NCBI GenBank assembly: GCA_947504705.1
Contig: CANNIA010000003.1
Span: forward strand, 62,001-126,000
Reading direction: 5' to 3'
Length of the DNA stretch: 64,000 nt
Source of the DNA: Paracoccaceae bacterium
Lineage (GTDB): Bacteria; Pseudomonadota; Alphaproteobacteria; Rhodobacterales; Rhodobacteraceae
The notes under the pieces are model-generated. The model was not told where the DNA came from, did not search any database, and worked only from the letters and a program-made list of their open reading frames with translations. Both the position numbers and the translations under genes were made by a program. Below, piece by piece: positions 52,970 through 61,864 of the stretch (position 1 is its first letter; every line of letters begins with the position of its first letter).

Positions 52970-53209
52970 TTGTCGAACACCCCGCACACGCTGCATGACG
53001 AATTCCCTGCCGAGGCCGCGAAGATCAGCGCCTTGAAGGTCAAGGACGCGCATTTTGCCAAGCTGCTGGTCGAATATGATCAGGTCAACGGCAAGGTGCA
53101 TCGGTCGGAAGTTCGGGTGGACCTGCTGACCGAGGCGGAAGAAGAAGTGCTGCGCAAGACCCGGTCACATCTAAAGGATCAGATCGCGACTGCGCTACGC
53201 AAGGCCTAA
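52970..53209 (+). CDS. YdcH family (DUF465) small protein
   Basis: A 79-residue highly charged, helical cytosolic protein of the YdcH/DUF465 family: FPAEAAKISALKVKDAHFAK, LLVEYDQVNGKVHRSEVRVD. It uses a TTG start at 52970, supported by AAGGAG 8 bases upstream. Function unknown in this family. Converges on pccR with a 4-base overlap. Confidence 0.85.
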   Translation: MSNTPHTLHDEFPAEAAKISALKVKDAHFAKLLVEYDQVNGKVHRSEVRVDLLTEAEEEVLRKTRSHLKDQIATALRKA

Positions 53210-54603
53210 CCCACGATTTCGTAGGGCAGGATACCGCGGGCGTTCGGGTTGACCCTCAGACGACCCTCCAGCGGCGGGACCGACCGTTGATGGCAGGTCG
53301 TCCGCTCGCAGATCCGGCAGGAAATCCCGATGGGCTCGAACCTTCCCTTAAGGTCCAGCCCATCGGAGTAGACCAGTTGGCCCGCATGCTGTACTTCGCA
53401 GCCAAGGCCGATGGCAAAGCGGCGCACAGGGGCGAGGTATGCCCCCGCCGGTTTTGATACGTCGCGGGCCAGGCACAGATAGCGCACGCCGTCCGGGGTT
53501 TCGGCAAGCTGGCGCAGGAACTGGCCGGGGGTTTCAAAGGCGCGGTGGACGTTCCACAGCGGGCAAGCCCCGCCGAAGCGGGCGAATTGCAGGCGGGTGG
53601 CCGAGTGGCGCTTGGTGATCGTGCCCGCCTGATCGACTCGGACGAAGAAAAAGGGGATGCCCTTGGCGCCGGGGCGCTGCAGGGTAGACAGGCGATGTGC
53701 CACCTGTTCAATGGATGCGCCGAAGATATCCGCCAGCCGTTCAAGGTCGTGCCGTACCTCTTGTGCTGCCGTCAGGAAGGCGCGATAGGGCAGAAGCGCA
53801 GCCCCGGCGAAATAGTTGGCCAGCCCGATCTTGGCGATGTCGCGGGCTTCGGGCGTGGAAAAGCGGGCAAGGTCCAGGGTGGCTTCCAGCAGGTCGTTGT
53901 GGGTCAGCAGCGCCACCTGATGCAGCAGTTGGAACCGTTGCGACGGGCCCGAAGCGCGGGCCGAGATATCCAGCCGCCGAGCCGCGGGGTCGTAGTGGCG
54001 CAAGGGGGCCTTGTCGGAATAGTGCAAGCTGATGTCTGAACGGCGCAACAGGTCTTGCGCCAGAGTTTCGATGGGTTTCCCGTCGCTTGCTGAAGTCGCG
54101 AAATGCTCTGCCGCGCGGTCCACCGCATCCAGATAATTGTCACAATAGTGAAAGAAGTCGCGCACTTCCTCCCATGCCGAGGGGCGCAGCGAGGCGTCCT
54201 CACGACCCAAGGCTTCATCCAGTGAAGCCAGCCGTTCATGGGTCTGGCGATAGGCGCGGTGCAGGTCCAGGAACGCCCGGGCCAGCGCCGGAGCGTTGGA
54301 CGCAGTCAGTCGCAAATCGGCCAGGGGGGGTGAGGCCGAAGCGAAGACCGGATCCGCCAAAGCCTCACGCATGTCGGTGACCAGGCGTTCGCTTTCGCCC
54401 ACCGTCAGCTCGGTCACGTCCAGCCCGAATTCCTGCGCCAGTGCAAGCACGACCGAGGCCGACACTGGGCGGTGGTTGTTTTCCATCTGGTTCAGATAGG
54501 GCAGGGAGACCGAAAGCTTTTCGGCAAAGACCTTCTGGGTCAAACTCAGCCGCCCTCGGATCTCGCGCAGTTTGACGCCGGCATAAAGTTTCTGGGTGGC
54601 CAT
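53206..54603 (-). CDS. pccR: ScfR-family regulator of propionyl-CoA genes (PccR-like)
   Basis: A 465-residue regulator: XRE-type HTH (LREIRGRLSLTQKVFAEKLS, YLNQMENNHRPVSASVVLAL, residues about 8-62), an IrrE/ImmA-like middle domain in which the zinc HExxH motif is not kept (LLHQVALLTHNDLLEATLDL), and the C-terminal DUF2083 domain with ISCRICERTTCHQRSVPPLE. This is the short-chain fatty acyl-CoA regulator layout; in Rhodobacter sphaeroides PccR controls propionyl-CoA carboxylase. Start at 54603 after AGGGGAAAG. Two TTTGCAAA boxes lie just upstream. Confidence 0.92.
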   Translation of the reverse strand: MATQKLYAGVKLREIRGRLSLTQKVFAEKLSVSLPYLNQMENNHRPVSASVVLALAQEFGLDVTELTVGESERLVTDMREALADPVFASASPPLADLRLTASNAPALARAFLDLHRAYRQTHERLASLDEALGREDASLRPSAWEEVRDFFHYCDNYLDAVDRAAEHFATSASDGKPIETLAQDLLRRSDISLHYSDKAPLRHYDPAARRLDISARASGPSQRFQLLHQVALLTHNDLLEATLDLARFSTPEARDIAKIGLANYFAGAALLPYRAFLTAAQEVRHDLERLADIFGASIEQVAHRLSTLQRPGAKGIPFFFVRVDQAGTITKRHSATRLQFARFGGACPLWNVHRAFETPGQFLRQLAETPDGVRYLCLARDVSKPAGAYLAPVRRFAIGLGCEVQHAGQLVYSDGLDLKGRFEPIGISCRICERTTCHQRSVPPLEGRLRVNPNARGILPYEIVG

Positions 54604-54615
54604 GGCTTTCCCCTG

Positions 54616-54643
54616 TTTGCAAACCCAAGGGTGGCTTTGCAAA
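54616..54643. promoter_or_regulatory. Paired TTTGCAAA boxes upstream of pccR
   Basis: TTTGCAAA at 54616-54623 and 54636-54643, 20 bases apart (two helical turns). The first overlaps the pccR leader, fitting autorepression by PccR. Confidence 0.75.
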
Positions 54644-54652
54644 CTCAGCGCG

Positions 54653-55864
54653 TCAAGCGTCGATCTGGCGGGCGGTGCGGAAGACCAGAAGGATGGCGAA
54701 GATCGACGCGATGGATGAAGCGAACATCAGCAGAATCAGGGGCATCTCGGAAGCCCCCGGATGCATCAGGACACCCGCAATCGCTGCAAGCCCGGCCCCG
54801 CCCCCAATCAGAATCGCTCCGCCCAGGCCCGAGGCGGTGCCCGCAAGGTCGGGTCGGATCGAAAGCATCCCGGCATTGGCGTTAGGCAGACAGATCCCGT
54901 TGCCAAGGCCCATGAAGACGGTCAGGCCGAAGAACACCACCGGCCCCGAAAGCCCGGCCCAGGTCAGCAGGGCCAGCAAAGCTAGGCCGAAGGTGGTAAC
55001 AAGCGCGCCCGTAAGGATCATTCGGTTCATGCCCACCCGCACCGAAAACCGTCCGGCCAGAAAGTTGCCCGCCGCGTAGCCGATGGCCGTCAGAGCAAAA
55101 AGCGCGCCGACATGGGTTGAGCTTAGGCCAAAAATCTTGTCACCGACGTAAGGCGCGCCGCCAAGATAGGCAAAGAAACAGCCCGATGCGAAACCTGCCG
55201 CCAGCGTATAGCCCCAGAACTTTTGCGAGCCGAGCAGCGAGGGATAGGTTCGGATCTGGTCCTTAAGGCTGGTGCGGCGCAAAGTGGCCGTCTCGCCCAG
55301 ATCGGCCCAGACCAAGGCCAGAACCAGAACCCCAAGGCCCAGAAGCAGCGCGAAATTGGCCTTCCAGCCATAGGCGTCGTCCAGAACGCCGCCGATCACC
55401 GGGCCGATCATCGGCACCAGGCTCATCCCCATGGTGACATAGCCGATCATGCTGGCGGCCTCATCGTCTGCCACCATGTCCCGCACCACGGCCCGCGACA
55501 ATGCCATGCCCGAAGCGATTACGGCCTGACCCATCCGGAAGATCAGAAAGACCGTCGCATTCGGGGCCAGCAGCGTCCCGACAGTTGCGATCAGGAACAA
55601 GACCAGCGACCCGATCAGCACCTTGCGCCGACCGAATCGGTCCGAGACTGGCCCGATCACGATCTGCAACGCCGCCGACAGCGCCAGATACAGCGGCACC
55701 GATTGCTGCATCAGCCCGTAGGAAACGTTGAAGTAATCCGCCATCCCCGGAAGTGAGGGCAGGAAGATGTTCATCGTCAGGGCCGAAAGCCCGGCCAGAA
55801 GGATCAGCGTTGCGATCTTTGGCGGTGAATTGCGGTCAAGGAATACGGGGGCGGTTTTTTGCAT
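54653..55864 (-). CDS. Bcr/CflA-type MFS multidrug efflux transporter
   Basis: Inner-membrane drug:proton antiporter of 403 residues with 12 predicted helices. The major facilitator motif A is in GPVSDRFGRRKVLIGSLVLF, motif C-like region MGMSLVPMIGPVIGGVLDD, and the early helix LSALTMNIFLPSLPGMADYF with the D/P-rich TM1 typical of the Bcr family. Substrate unknown. Minus-strand, upstream of pccR; the pccR boxes lie within its 3' flank. Confidence 0.88.
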   Translation of the reverse strand: MQKTAPVFLDRNSPPKIATLILLAGLSALTMNIFLPSLPGMADYFNVSYGLMQQSVPLYLALSAALQIVIGPVSDRFGRRKVLIGSLVLFLIATVGTLLAPNATVFLIFRMGQAVIASGMALSRAVVRDMVADDEAASMIGYVTMGMSLVPMIGPVIGGVLDDAYGWKANFALLLGLGVLVLALVWADLGETATLRRTSLKDQIRTYPSLLGSQKFWGYTLAAGFASGCFFAYLGGAPYVGDKIFGLSSTHVGALFALTAIGYAAGNFLAGRFSVRVGMNRMILTGALVTTFGLALLALLTWAGLSGPVVFFGLTVFMGLGNGICLPNANAGMLSIRPDLAGTASGLGGAILIGGGAGLAAIAGVLMHPGASEMPLILLMFASSIASIFAILLVFRTARQIDA

Positions 55865-55935
55865 CAGGCTGGGCTACGCTTCCGGCAAGGTTTTGTCCAT
55901 TGGCTCTACGCTTTTGCGGGGCGGATCGGGAATCT

Positions 55936-56079
55936 TCACCCCCATTTGTGGACGACAAAGTAGACCCGCGGGGCGATGCGCCCAAAGTCCAGAAGGTGGT
56001 GCCAGATCAACGCTCTTTCACGGGTTGAACGGACCGCGAAGACCGACATGGTGATAGCGGCTAGGGGATGGCTGGGCAT
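55936..56079 (-). CDS. 47-residue hypothetical protein divergent from pccB
   Basis: MPSHPLAAITMSVFAVRSTR at the start, then ERALIWHHLLDFGRIAPRVY and FVVHKWG. GGAGAG lies 4-5 bases before the ATG at 56079. Length and basic, aromatic composition suggest a small soluble or peripheral membrane protein. Its promoter region is shared with pccB and contains TTTGCAAA boxes, so it may be part of the propionyl-CoA regulon. No family recognised. Confidence 0.55.
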   Translation of the reverse strand: MPSHPLAAITMSVFAVRSTRERALIWHHLLDFGRIAPRVYFVVHKWG

Positions 56080-56132
56080 GGGTCTCTCCAGATTCCGGCC
56101 TCTTTGGCCCAAACCCTGCGGTAAGGCCAAAA

Positions 56133-56180
56133 TTAGCAAATTTGCGATTTGAAGGTCGTGATTTAAAATGCCTTTGCAAA
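56133..56180. promoter_or_regulatory. PccR-type boxes upstream of pccB
   Basis: Three related 8-mers: TTAGCAAA (56133-56140), TTTGCGAT (56141-56148), together forming the palindrome GCAAATTTGC, and a perfect TTTGCAAA (56173-56180), 75-122 bases before the pccB start. Confidence 0.65.
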
Positions 56181-56254
56181 TTCGCCGTTTCCCGCTTCTC
56201 TCCCCGCCGCTGCTGCCCTAGATTGCCGCAAGCCATCAGCCGGGGGAGGGCGCG

Positions 56255-57787
56255 ATGAAGGATATTCTTGGAGAGCTTGAGGCGCGTCGTGTGGTTGCCC
56301 GGGCCGGTGGGGGCACGCGCCGGGTCGAGGCGCAGCATGCCAAGGGCAAGCTGACCGCGCGTGAGCGGATCGAGCTTCTTCTGGACGAAGGCAGCTTCGA
56401 AGAGTTCGACATGTTCGTCGCCCACCGCTGCACCGATTTCGGGTTGGAGCAGGACCGACCCGCAGGCGATGGTGTGGTGACCGGCTGGGGCACGGTGAAT
56501 GGCCGTCAGGTCTATGTCTTCAGCCAGGATTTCACCGTCTTCGGCGGCTCACTGTCGGAAACCCATGCGCAGAAGATTTGCAAGATCATGGACATGGCGC
56601 TGCAAAACGGCGCGCCTGTGATCGGGATCAATGACAGCGGTGGCGCGCGGATTCAGGAAGGCGTCGCCTCGCTTGCCGGTTATGCCGAGGTGTTTCAGCG
56701 CAATATCATGGCCTCGGGTGTTGTGCCGCAGATCAGCCTGATCATGGGGCCTTGCGCAGGTGGGGCGGTCTATTCGCCCGCCATCACCGATTTCATCTTT
56801 ATGGTGAAAGACACATCCTACATGTTCGTCACTGGCCCTGATGTGGTGAAAACGGTGACCAATGAACAGGTTACAGCTGAAGAACTGGGCGGGGCTTCGA
56901 CCCATACCCGCAAGTCATCGGTCGCCGATGGCGCCTATGAAAACGACCTTGAGGCGCTGGCCGAAACCCGCCGCCTGATCGATTTCCTGCCGAAGTCGAA
57001 CCGCGAAAAGGCGCCGGTGCGGCCGTTCTTTGATGACCCGTCGCGGATCGAGAGCAGCTTGGACACGTTGATCCCCGACAACCCGAACCAGCCCTATGAC
57101 ATGAAGGAGCTGATCGCAAAGGTTGCGGACGAAGGGGATTTCTTCGAGATTCAGGCGGCTTTTGCGGGCAACATCATCACCGGCTTCATCCGGATCGAAG
57201 GCCAGTCGGTCGGGGTGGTGGCGAACCAACCGATGGTGCTTGCCGGGTGTCTGGACATCGACGCCAGCCGCAAAGCCGCGCGGTTTGTCCGCTTCTGCGA
57301 TGCGTTCGAAATCCCGATCCTGACGCTGGTCGACGTGCCGGGCTTCCTGCCAGGTGTGGCGCAAGAACTGGGCGGGGTGATCAAGCATGGCGCCAAGCTG
57401 CTGTTCGCCTATGGCGAGGCCACAGTGCCCAAGGTTACCGTGATCACCCGCAAGGCCTATGGTGGGGCCTATGACGTGATGGCTTCGAAGCATCTGCGCG
57501 GCGATTTCAACTATGCCTGGCCCACGGCGGAAATCGCGGTGATGGGGGCCAAGGGCGCGGTCGAGATCCTGTATCGCTCCGAACTTGGCGACAAGGACAA
57601 GATCGCCGGGCGGGTCAAGGATTATGAGGATCGCTTTGCCAACCCCTTCGTCGCGGCCGAAAAGGGCTTTGTCGATGAGGTGATCATGCCGCATTCCACC
57701 CGCCGCCGGGTGGCCCGCGCTTTTGCAGCACTCCGGGGGAAAAAGCTGACGAACCCCTGGAAAAAGCACGATAATATCCCGCTTTAG
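56255..57787 (+). CDS. pccB: Propionyl-CoA carboxylase, beta subunit
   Basis: Carboxyltransferase subunit, 510 residues, converting propionyl-CoA to methylmalonyl-CoA with PccA. Crotonase-fold halves: N-terminal [20 protein letters not shown] and [22 protein letters not shown]-terminal [31 protein letters not shown] (in parts) and [27 protein letters not shown] sits just before the ATG. First gene of the pcc cluster. Confidence 0.96.
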   Translation: MKDILGELEARRVVARAGGGTRRVEAQHAKGKLTARERIELLLDEGSFEEFDMFVAHRCTDFGLEQDRPAGDGVVTGWGTVNGRQVYVFSQDFTVFGGSLSETHAQKICKIMDMALQNGAPVIGINDSGGARIQEGVASLAGYAEVFQRNIMASGVVPQISLIMGPCAGGAVYSPAITDFIFMVKDTSYMFVTGPDVVKTVTNEQVTAEELGGASTHTRKSSVADGAYENDLEALAETRRLIDFLPKSNREKAPVRPFFDDPSRIESSLDTLIPDNPNQPYDMKELIAKVADEGDFFEIQAAFAGNIITGFIRIEGQSVGVVANQPMVLAGCLDIDASRKAARFVRFCDAFEIPILTLVDVPGFLPGVAQELGGVIKHGAKLLFAYGEATVPKVTVITRKAYGGAYDVMASKHLRGDFNYAWPTAEIAVMGAKGAVEILYRSELGDKDKIAGRVKDYEDRFANPFVAAEKGFVDEVIMPHSTRRRVARAFAALRGKKLTNPWKKHDNIPL

Positions 57788-57790
57788 ATC

Positions 57791-58195
57791 ATGTCACATC
57801 GGTCCACCTTTCCCATCGCGCTTCTCATCCTTGTCGTCCTTGCTGCGTGCAAGGAGGATAAGGTCAAGGGTGCGATCGACGTGCCCTCGGGGCGTGAAGT
57901 GACGTTGATCGACGTCATCACCACCGCCAAGGGCCCAGCAGGGGCGACCGCGCGGTTTCGCTTTCTGGTACCCGGCCTTACCCATGCTGATGCAGAAACC
58001 TCGGTCGCGGACATGCAGGCGCTTTGCGAAAGCTACGCCCTGCCGCGCACCGACGGAACCGTTCCCACGCCACAGCAGATCGTGATCTCGCTTTCGTCCG
58101 AGGTCGTCCCTTTCGGTGAGGCGGCCCCTGAAGTGGTGCAATTCTTTGAAGCTTACAGTCTGGAAGGGGGGGCTTGTCTATGGCAACCCTTCTGA
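57791..58195 (+). CDS. DUF6497-like lipoprotein
   Basis: A 134-residue predicted lipoprotein (leader FPIALLILVVLAAC, lipobox LAAC), 3 bases after pccB. The mature part is short beta/alpha-like with one pair of Cys near the middle and end (ALCESYALP, GGACLWQPF). I recall similar proteins between pccB and pccA in other Rhodobacterales but function is unknown. Coupled to pccB. Confidence 0.75.
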   Translation: MSHRSTFPIALLILVVLAACKEDKVKGAIDVPSGREVTLIDVITTAKGPAGATARFRFLVPGLTHADAETSVADMQALCESYALPRTDGTVPTPQQIVISLSSEVVPFGEAAPEVVQFFEAYSLEGGACLWQPF

Positions 58196-58406
58196 AAATC
58201 TCTGCCCATGGTAGAGTTCGGTCTGGTCAGCCGCTAAGGGCTGTTGTAGACTGCGCTTCGGTTCGGAAATTCTGTGTCCGCATGCAACGACGCCGGGGTG
58301 CCCCCGGTCAGATGTGGCGCTGCGCGGAGGCTTCGACCCTTAATGACAACAGGGGGCCGGTTCGGGCAGACGCTCTAGGTGCACCCCAAGCAAAATGGAG
58401 AAAAGT

Positions 58407-58532
58407 ATGTCGAAGAGCGTTCGTATCGTCATGGTTCTGGCAATGGTTTCCGCAATGGGCGCTTGCGCCAAAAAGGCTGAACCGATGCCGGAGCCGGTTG
58501 TTGTCGAAACCCCGGACACGGGCAAACTCTAA
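58407..58532 (+). CDS. 41-residue lipoprotein
   Basis: Short gene with a GGAG 6 bases before the ATG. Leader SKSVRIVMVLAMVSAMGAC has a lipobox-like MGAC; the mature peptide is only about 22 residues, rich in Pro, Val and Glu (PMPEPVVVETPDTG). A strong hairpin follows. Such entericidin-like small lipoproteins are common and hard to assign. Confidence 0.65.
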   Translation: MSKSVRIVMVLAMVSAMGACAKKAEPMPEPVVVETPDTGKL

Positions 58533-58542
58533 GTATTCGGCT

Positions 58543-58573
58543 CGGGCCTGCCTGCCAAGGCACGGCGGGCCCG
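58543..58573 (+). terminator. Hairpin after the 41-residue lipoprotein gene
   Basis: Stem CGGGCCTGCC-TGCC-AA-GGCA-C-GGCGGGCCCG: 14 base pairs with a single bulged C and one G-U pair. It begins 10 bases after the stop; no T run. Confidence 0.6.
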
Positions 58574-58712
58574 TCCCAACCCCTGACTGCGTCCAGCGGA
58601 CGGCGGTCCAAGTTTTACCGATAATTTCAGCCGCTTTGCGTCAGTGCCTCTGTGCCTTTGGCGCGCTTTCGCCTATTCGCCCTGCCGAATGCCATGACAG
58701 GAGACAGGACAA

Positions 58713-59108
58713 ATGCTGAAACACCGCGGCTTTCCCGGCCGACTGGCGGGAACCGATTTCCAGTTCACCATCCGCCGCGCCAATATGAAAGGCGGCCCAG
58801 CCAAGCTGATCAAGCGCGAGCGCTACAAGGACCGCAAGCACGCTGACCGGATGGCAGATGAGGCCTTCATGGCCGCACTCTGGCAGTATTTCGGTGCCCA
58901 ACCCTTCGAGCGTGGCAATCTTGATGCCGGGCGTCTTTCGTGGCTCTTCGGGCGCGAAGTGGTGGCTGCCGAAGACCCGTTTGACCCCTGTTCCTATGAG
59001 GCCTTGCTGCGTATCGACGCCAAGCGTGCCGAGGCCGCTTTTCCCAAGGTCTACGCCCCTGACGCGCCCGATGCCTTGTCGGATGACTGGGACGAGGAGG
59101 AGGATTAG
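58713..59108 (+). CDS. Conserved hypothetical protein in the pcc cluster
   Basis: A 131-residue soluble protein of unknown function. Basic N-terminal half (RRANMKGGPAKLIKRERYKD) and acidic C-terminal half ending DDWDEEED. GGAGACAGG is upstream of the ATG. It lies between pccB and pccA and has no recognisable domain; a nucleic-acid or protein adaptor role is only a guess. Confidence 0.75.
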   Translation: MLKHRGFPGRLAGTDFQFTIRRANMKGGPAKLIKRERYKDRKHADRMADEAFMAALWQYFGAQPFERGNLDAGRLSWLFGREVVAAEDPFDPCSYEALLRIDAKRAEAAFPKVYAPDAPDALSDDWDEEED

Positions 59109-59421
59109 GCATGAACGCGCCAACATCTGTGCTGGATTGGCGTGCTTTCGCCTACGGCTCCGTCGTCGCACCGGAAGTATTTGCAATGCCGGAGATTTGG
59201 AGGCATTGTTTCCGACCGGAGCACGATCTTGGTTTGGCTCCGCTTGATCAGTTCTGTTTCCCTTCACCTTCCCCGCGGTCCGGCCACCCCTTGGCCGGAC
59301 CGTCCCCATGCCCGGGGAAGGTATGGAATCGCTTGGCGGATCGCCCTAGAAATCGCTTTGAAATGCGCGGTATTGCTGTAGAATCCGCCGAGATAACAAC
59401 AAACCAACGAGGCAGTCACAC
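59109..59421. other. Spacer with nested inverted repeat
   Basis: About 313 bases. An open frame from 59111 exists on the plus strand, but its composition is not protein-like after the first 35 codons. The only structured feature is the large inverted repeat at 59266-59322. A promoter for the following lipoprotein is expected here. Confidence 0.5.
59266..59322. repeat. Nested inverted repeat (cruciform-like)
   Basis: Outer arms ACCTTCCCCG (59266-59275) and CGGGGAAGGT (59313-59322), inner arms CGGTCCGGCCA (59276-59286) and TGGCCGGACCG (59292-59302) around a 5-base loop. All arms are perfect. Ten unpaired bases lie between the inner and outer right arms. No T run, so not a simple terminator. 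Confidence 0.75.
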
Positions 59422-59631
59422 ATGCGCAAATCGCTTATCGTCTTCGCCATCCTTTCCACCTCTCTTGCCGGCTGCATGCAGGACCCTGCATCGCGTGGCG
59501 CAGCTGGTGCCGCTGCGGGCGTCGTCATCGCGGATGCAACCGACGGCAACCTGCTTACCGGGGCAGTCATCGGCGGCCTTGCGGGCGTTGCAACCTGCGG
59601 CGTCGAAGTCGGCCTCGGGCCCTGCTACTGA
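59422..59631 (+). CDS. Small glycine-zipper lipoprotein
   Basis: A 69-residue lipoprotein with leader KSLIVFAILSTSLAGC (lipobox LAGC) and Gly/Ala-rich helix (RGAAGAAAGVVIADATDG, LLTGAVIGGLAGVATCG). GAGG is 9 bases before the ATG. It precedes a strong terminator and pccA. Confidence 0.75.
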   Translation: MRKSLIVFAILSTSLAGCMQDPASRGAAGAAAGVVIADATDGNLLTGAVIGGLAGVATCGVEVGLGPCY

Positions 59632-59670
59632 CCCTGATCTAACCGCCTTCGGGCGGCTTAACTCATCCAC

Positions 59671-59713
59671 AAGGACCATCCGGGCCAACCGCCCGGGTGG
59701 TCCTTTGCTTTTT
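59671..59713 (+). terminator. Strong rho-independent terminator upstream of pccA
   Basis: 14-bp stem AGGACCATCCGGGC / GCCCGGGTGGTCCT with loop CAACC, then TTTGCTTTTT. It lies between the small lipoprotein gene and pccA, so pccA probably has its own promoter or relies on read-through. Confidence 0.85.
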
Positions 59714-59734
59714 GCTGCCTGAAAGGGACCGCCG

Positions 59735-61735
59735 ATGTTCAAGAAGATCCTGATTGCCAACCGCGGGGAAATCGCCTGCCGCGTGATCAAGACCGCGAAG
59801 CTGATGGGGATCAAGACGGTGGCGGTCTATTCCGACGCCGACCGCAACGCGCTGCACGTCAAGATGGCGGACGAGGCGGTGCATATCGGCCCGGCCCCCG
59901 CCGCGCAGTCCTATATCGTGATTGACAAGATCATGGAGGCTGTTAGGGCCACGGGGGCTGAGGCCGTGCATCCGGGTTATGGGTTTCTGAGTGAAAACAG
60001 GAACTTCGCTGCCGCGCTTGAAAAGGAGGGCGTCGTTTTCGTCGGCCCCCCCAGCCCCGCGATTGAAGCGATGGGCGACAAGATCACCTCGAAGAAAATT
60101 GCGCAAAAGGCGGGGGTTTCCACCGTTCCGGGCCATATGGGTCTGATCGCCGACGCGGATGAAGCGGTCAAGATTGCCAGCCAGATCGGCTATCCGGTGA
60201 TGATCAAGGCGTCAGCGGGCGGCGGCGGCAAGGGCATGCGCATCGCTTGGACTGATGACGAGGCTCGCGAAGGGTTCCAGTCGTCAAAGAACGAGGCGGC
60301 GGCCAGCTTTGGCGACGACCGGATCTTCATCGAAAAGTTTGTCACCCAGCCCCGCCACATCGAAATTCAGGTGCTGGCCGACAAACACGGCAACACTGTC
60401 TACCTGCACGAACGTGAATGCTCGATCCAGCGGCGGAACCAGAAGGTCATCGAAGAGGCGCCTTCGCCCTTCCTCGATGAAGCCACACGGAAGGCCATGG
60501 GCGAACAGGCCTGCGCCTTGGCGCGTGCAGTAGGCTATACCAGCGCGGGCACCGTGGAATTCATCGTCGACGGCAACCGCAACTTCTTCTTTCTGGAAAT
60601 GAACACCCGGTTGCAGGTGGAACACCCGGTCACCGAACTGATCACCGGCGTCGATCTCGTGGAACAGATGATCCGCGTCGCAAATGGCGAGCCCTTGCCG
60701 TTCCGTCAGGAAGACCTGAAGATCAACGGTTGGGCGATGGAAAGCCGCCTTTACGCCGAGGATCCTTACCGCAACTTCCTGCCCTCCATCGGCCGGCTGA
60801 CCCGCTACCGCCCCCCCGTCGAAGGCCCGACCGCCACCGGCATCGTGCGCAATGATACCGGCGTCTATGAGGGCGGCGAGATCAGCATGTATTACGACCC
60901 GATGATCGCCAAACTGTGCACTTGGGGCCCGACCCGTGCCGATGCGATCGAAGAGATGCGGCTGGCGCTCGACACCTTCGAAGTCGAAGGCATCGGTCAC
61001 AACCTGCCGTTCTGTTCAGCGGTGATGGATCATCCGCGCTTTACATCTGGCAACATTACGACCGCCTTTATCGCCGAGGAATACGTCGGCGGTTTCACTG
61101 GCGCAACATTGGACCGGCTTTTGCTTCGCCGTGTCGCCGCCGCCGCCGCCGCGATGAACCGGGTCGCCGAAATCCGCCGGACCCGCATTTCCGGCACGAT
61201 GGACAACCACACGCGTCGCGTCGGCGATGATTGGGTGGTCACCCTGCAGGACGAAAGCATGGCCCTGACGATCCTCGCCGACCATGCCGGATCGACCGTC
61301 ACCTTTGCCGATGGTCAGGCCTTGCGGGTGGAAAGCGACTGGACCCCCGGCCAGCCCCTTGCCCGCCTGACGGTTGATGGCAAACCCTTGGTGATCAAGA
61401 CCACCAAGATCCCGATGGGCTTTCGCATGCGCCTGCGCGGCGCGGACTTGAAGGTCCATGTCCAGACCCCGCGCCAGAAAGAGCTGGCCGGGCTGATGCT
61501 GGAAAAGACCCCGCCTGACACCTCGAAATACCTCCTCTGCCCGATGCCGGGGCTGGTGGTGAAAATCGCCGTCTCGGAGGGCGACGAGGTGCAGGAAGGC
61601 CAGGCCCTTGCCACGGTCGAGGCGATGAAGATGGAGAACATCCTCAAGGCCGAACGCAAAGGCGTGGTCAAGAAGATCAACGCCAGCGCCGGGGCCAGCC
61701 TCAGGGTCGATGATGTGATCATGGAGTTTGAATAG
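59735..61735 (+). CDS. pccA: Propionyl-CoA carboxylase, alpha (biotin) subunit
   Basis: A 666-residue biotin-dependent carboxylase subunit. Biotin carboxylase domain (about 1-450): [46 protein letters not shown] (ATP grasp), and the [17 protein letters not shown] region; then the BT domain; then the biotin carboxyl carrier with EAMKMEN (biotinyl Lys about 632). Partner of PccB. GAAAGGGA lies before the ATG. Confidence 0.97.
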   Translation: MFKKILIANRGEIACRVIKTAKLMGIKTVAVYSDADRNALHVKMADEAVHIGPAPAAQSYIVIDKIMEAVRATGAEAVHPGYGFLSENRNFAAALEKEGVVFVGPPSPAIEAMGDKITSKKIAQKAGVSTVPGHMGLIADADEAVKIASQIGYPVMIKASAGGGGKGMRIAWTDDEAREGFQSSKNEAAASFGDDRIFIEKFVTQPRHIEIQVLADKHGNTVYLHERECSIQRRNQKVIEEAPSPFLDEATRKAMGEQACALARAVGYTSAGTVEFIVDGNRNFFFLEMNTRLQVEHPVTELITGVDLVEQMIRVANGEPLPFRQEDLKINGWAMESRLYAEDPYRNFLPSIGRLTRYRPPVEGPTATGIVRNDTGVYEGGEISMYYDPMIAKLCTWGPTRADAIEEMRLALDTFEVEGIGHNLPFCSAVMDHPRFTSGNITTAFIAEEYVGGFTGATLDRLLLRRVAAAAAAMNRVAEIRRTRISGTMDNHTRRVGDDWVVTLQDESMALTILADHAGSTVTFADGQALRVESDWTPGQPLARLTVDGKPLVIKTTKIPMGFRMRLRGADLKVHVQTPRQKELAGLMLEKTPPDTSKYLLCPMPGLVVKIAVSEGDEVQEGQALATVEAMKMENILKAERKGVVKKINASAGASLRVDDVIMEFE

Positions 61736-61864
61736 GGCCGCCCGGCCCTTCATTCTGGACCAAATATCCCGGGGGTGCGTTCAGGGAATGCGCCATCGGT
61801 TCAAGAACCACTGGACGCGGGGGGCAGCGCCCCTGGCCTTCCGCAAAAGACAGGAACCAAGCCC

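Noticed and set aside
59111-59722. 203-codon plus-strand frame after the charged hypothetical gene
   Set aside because: Crosses the nested inverted repeat, the small lipoprotein gene in another frame and the terminator; not protein-like beyond its first residues.
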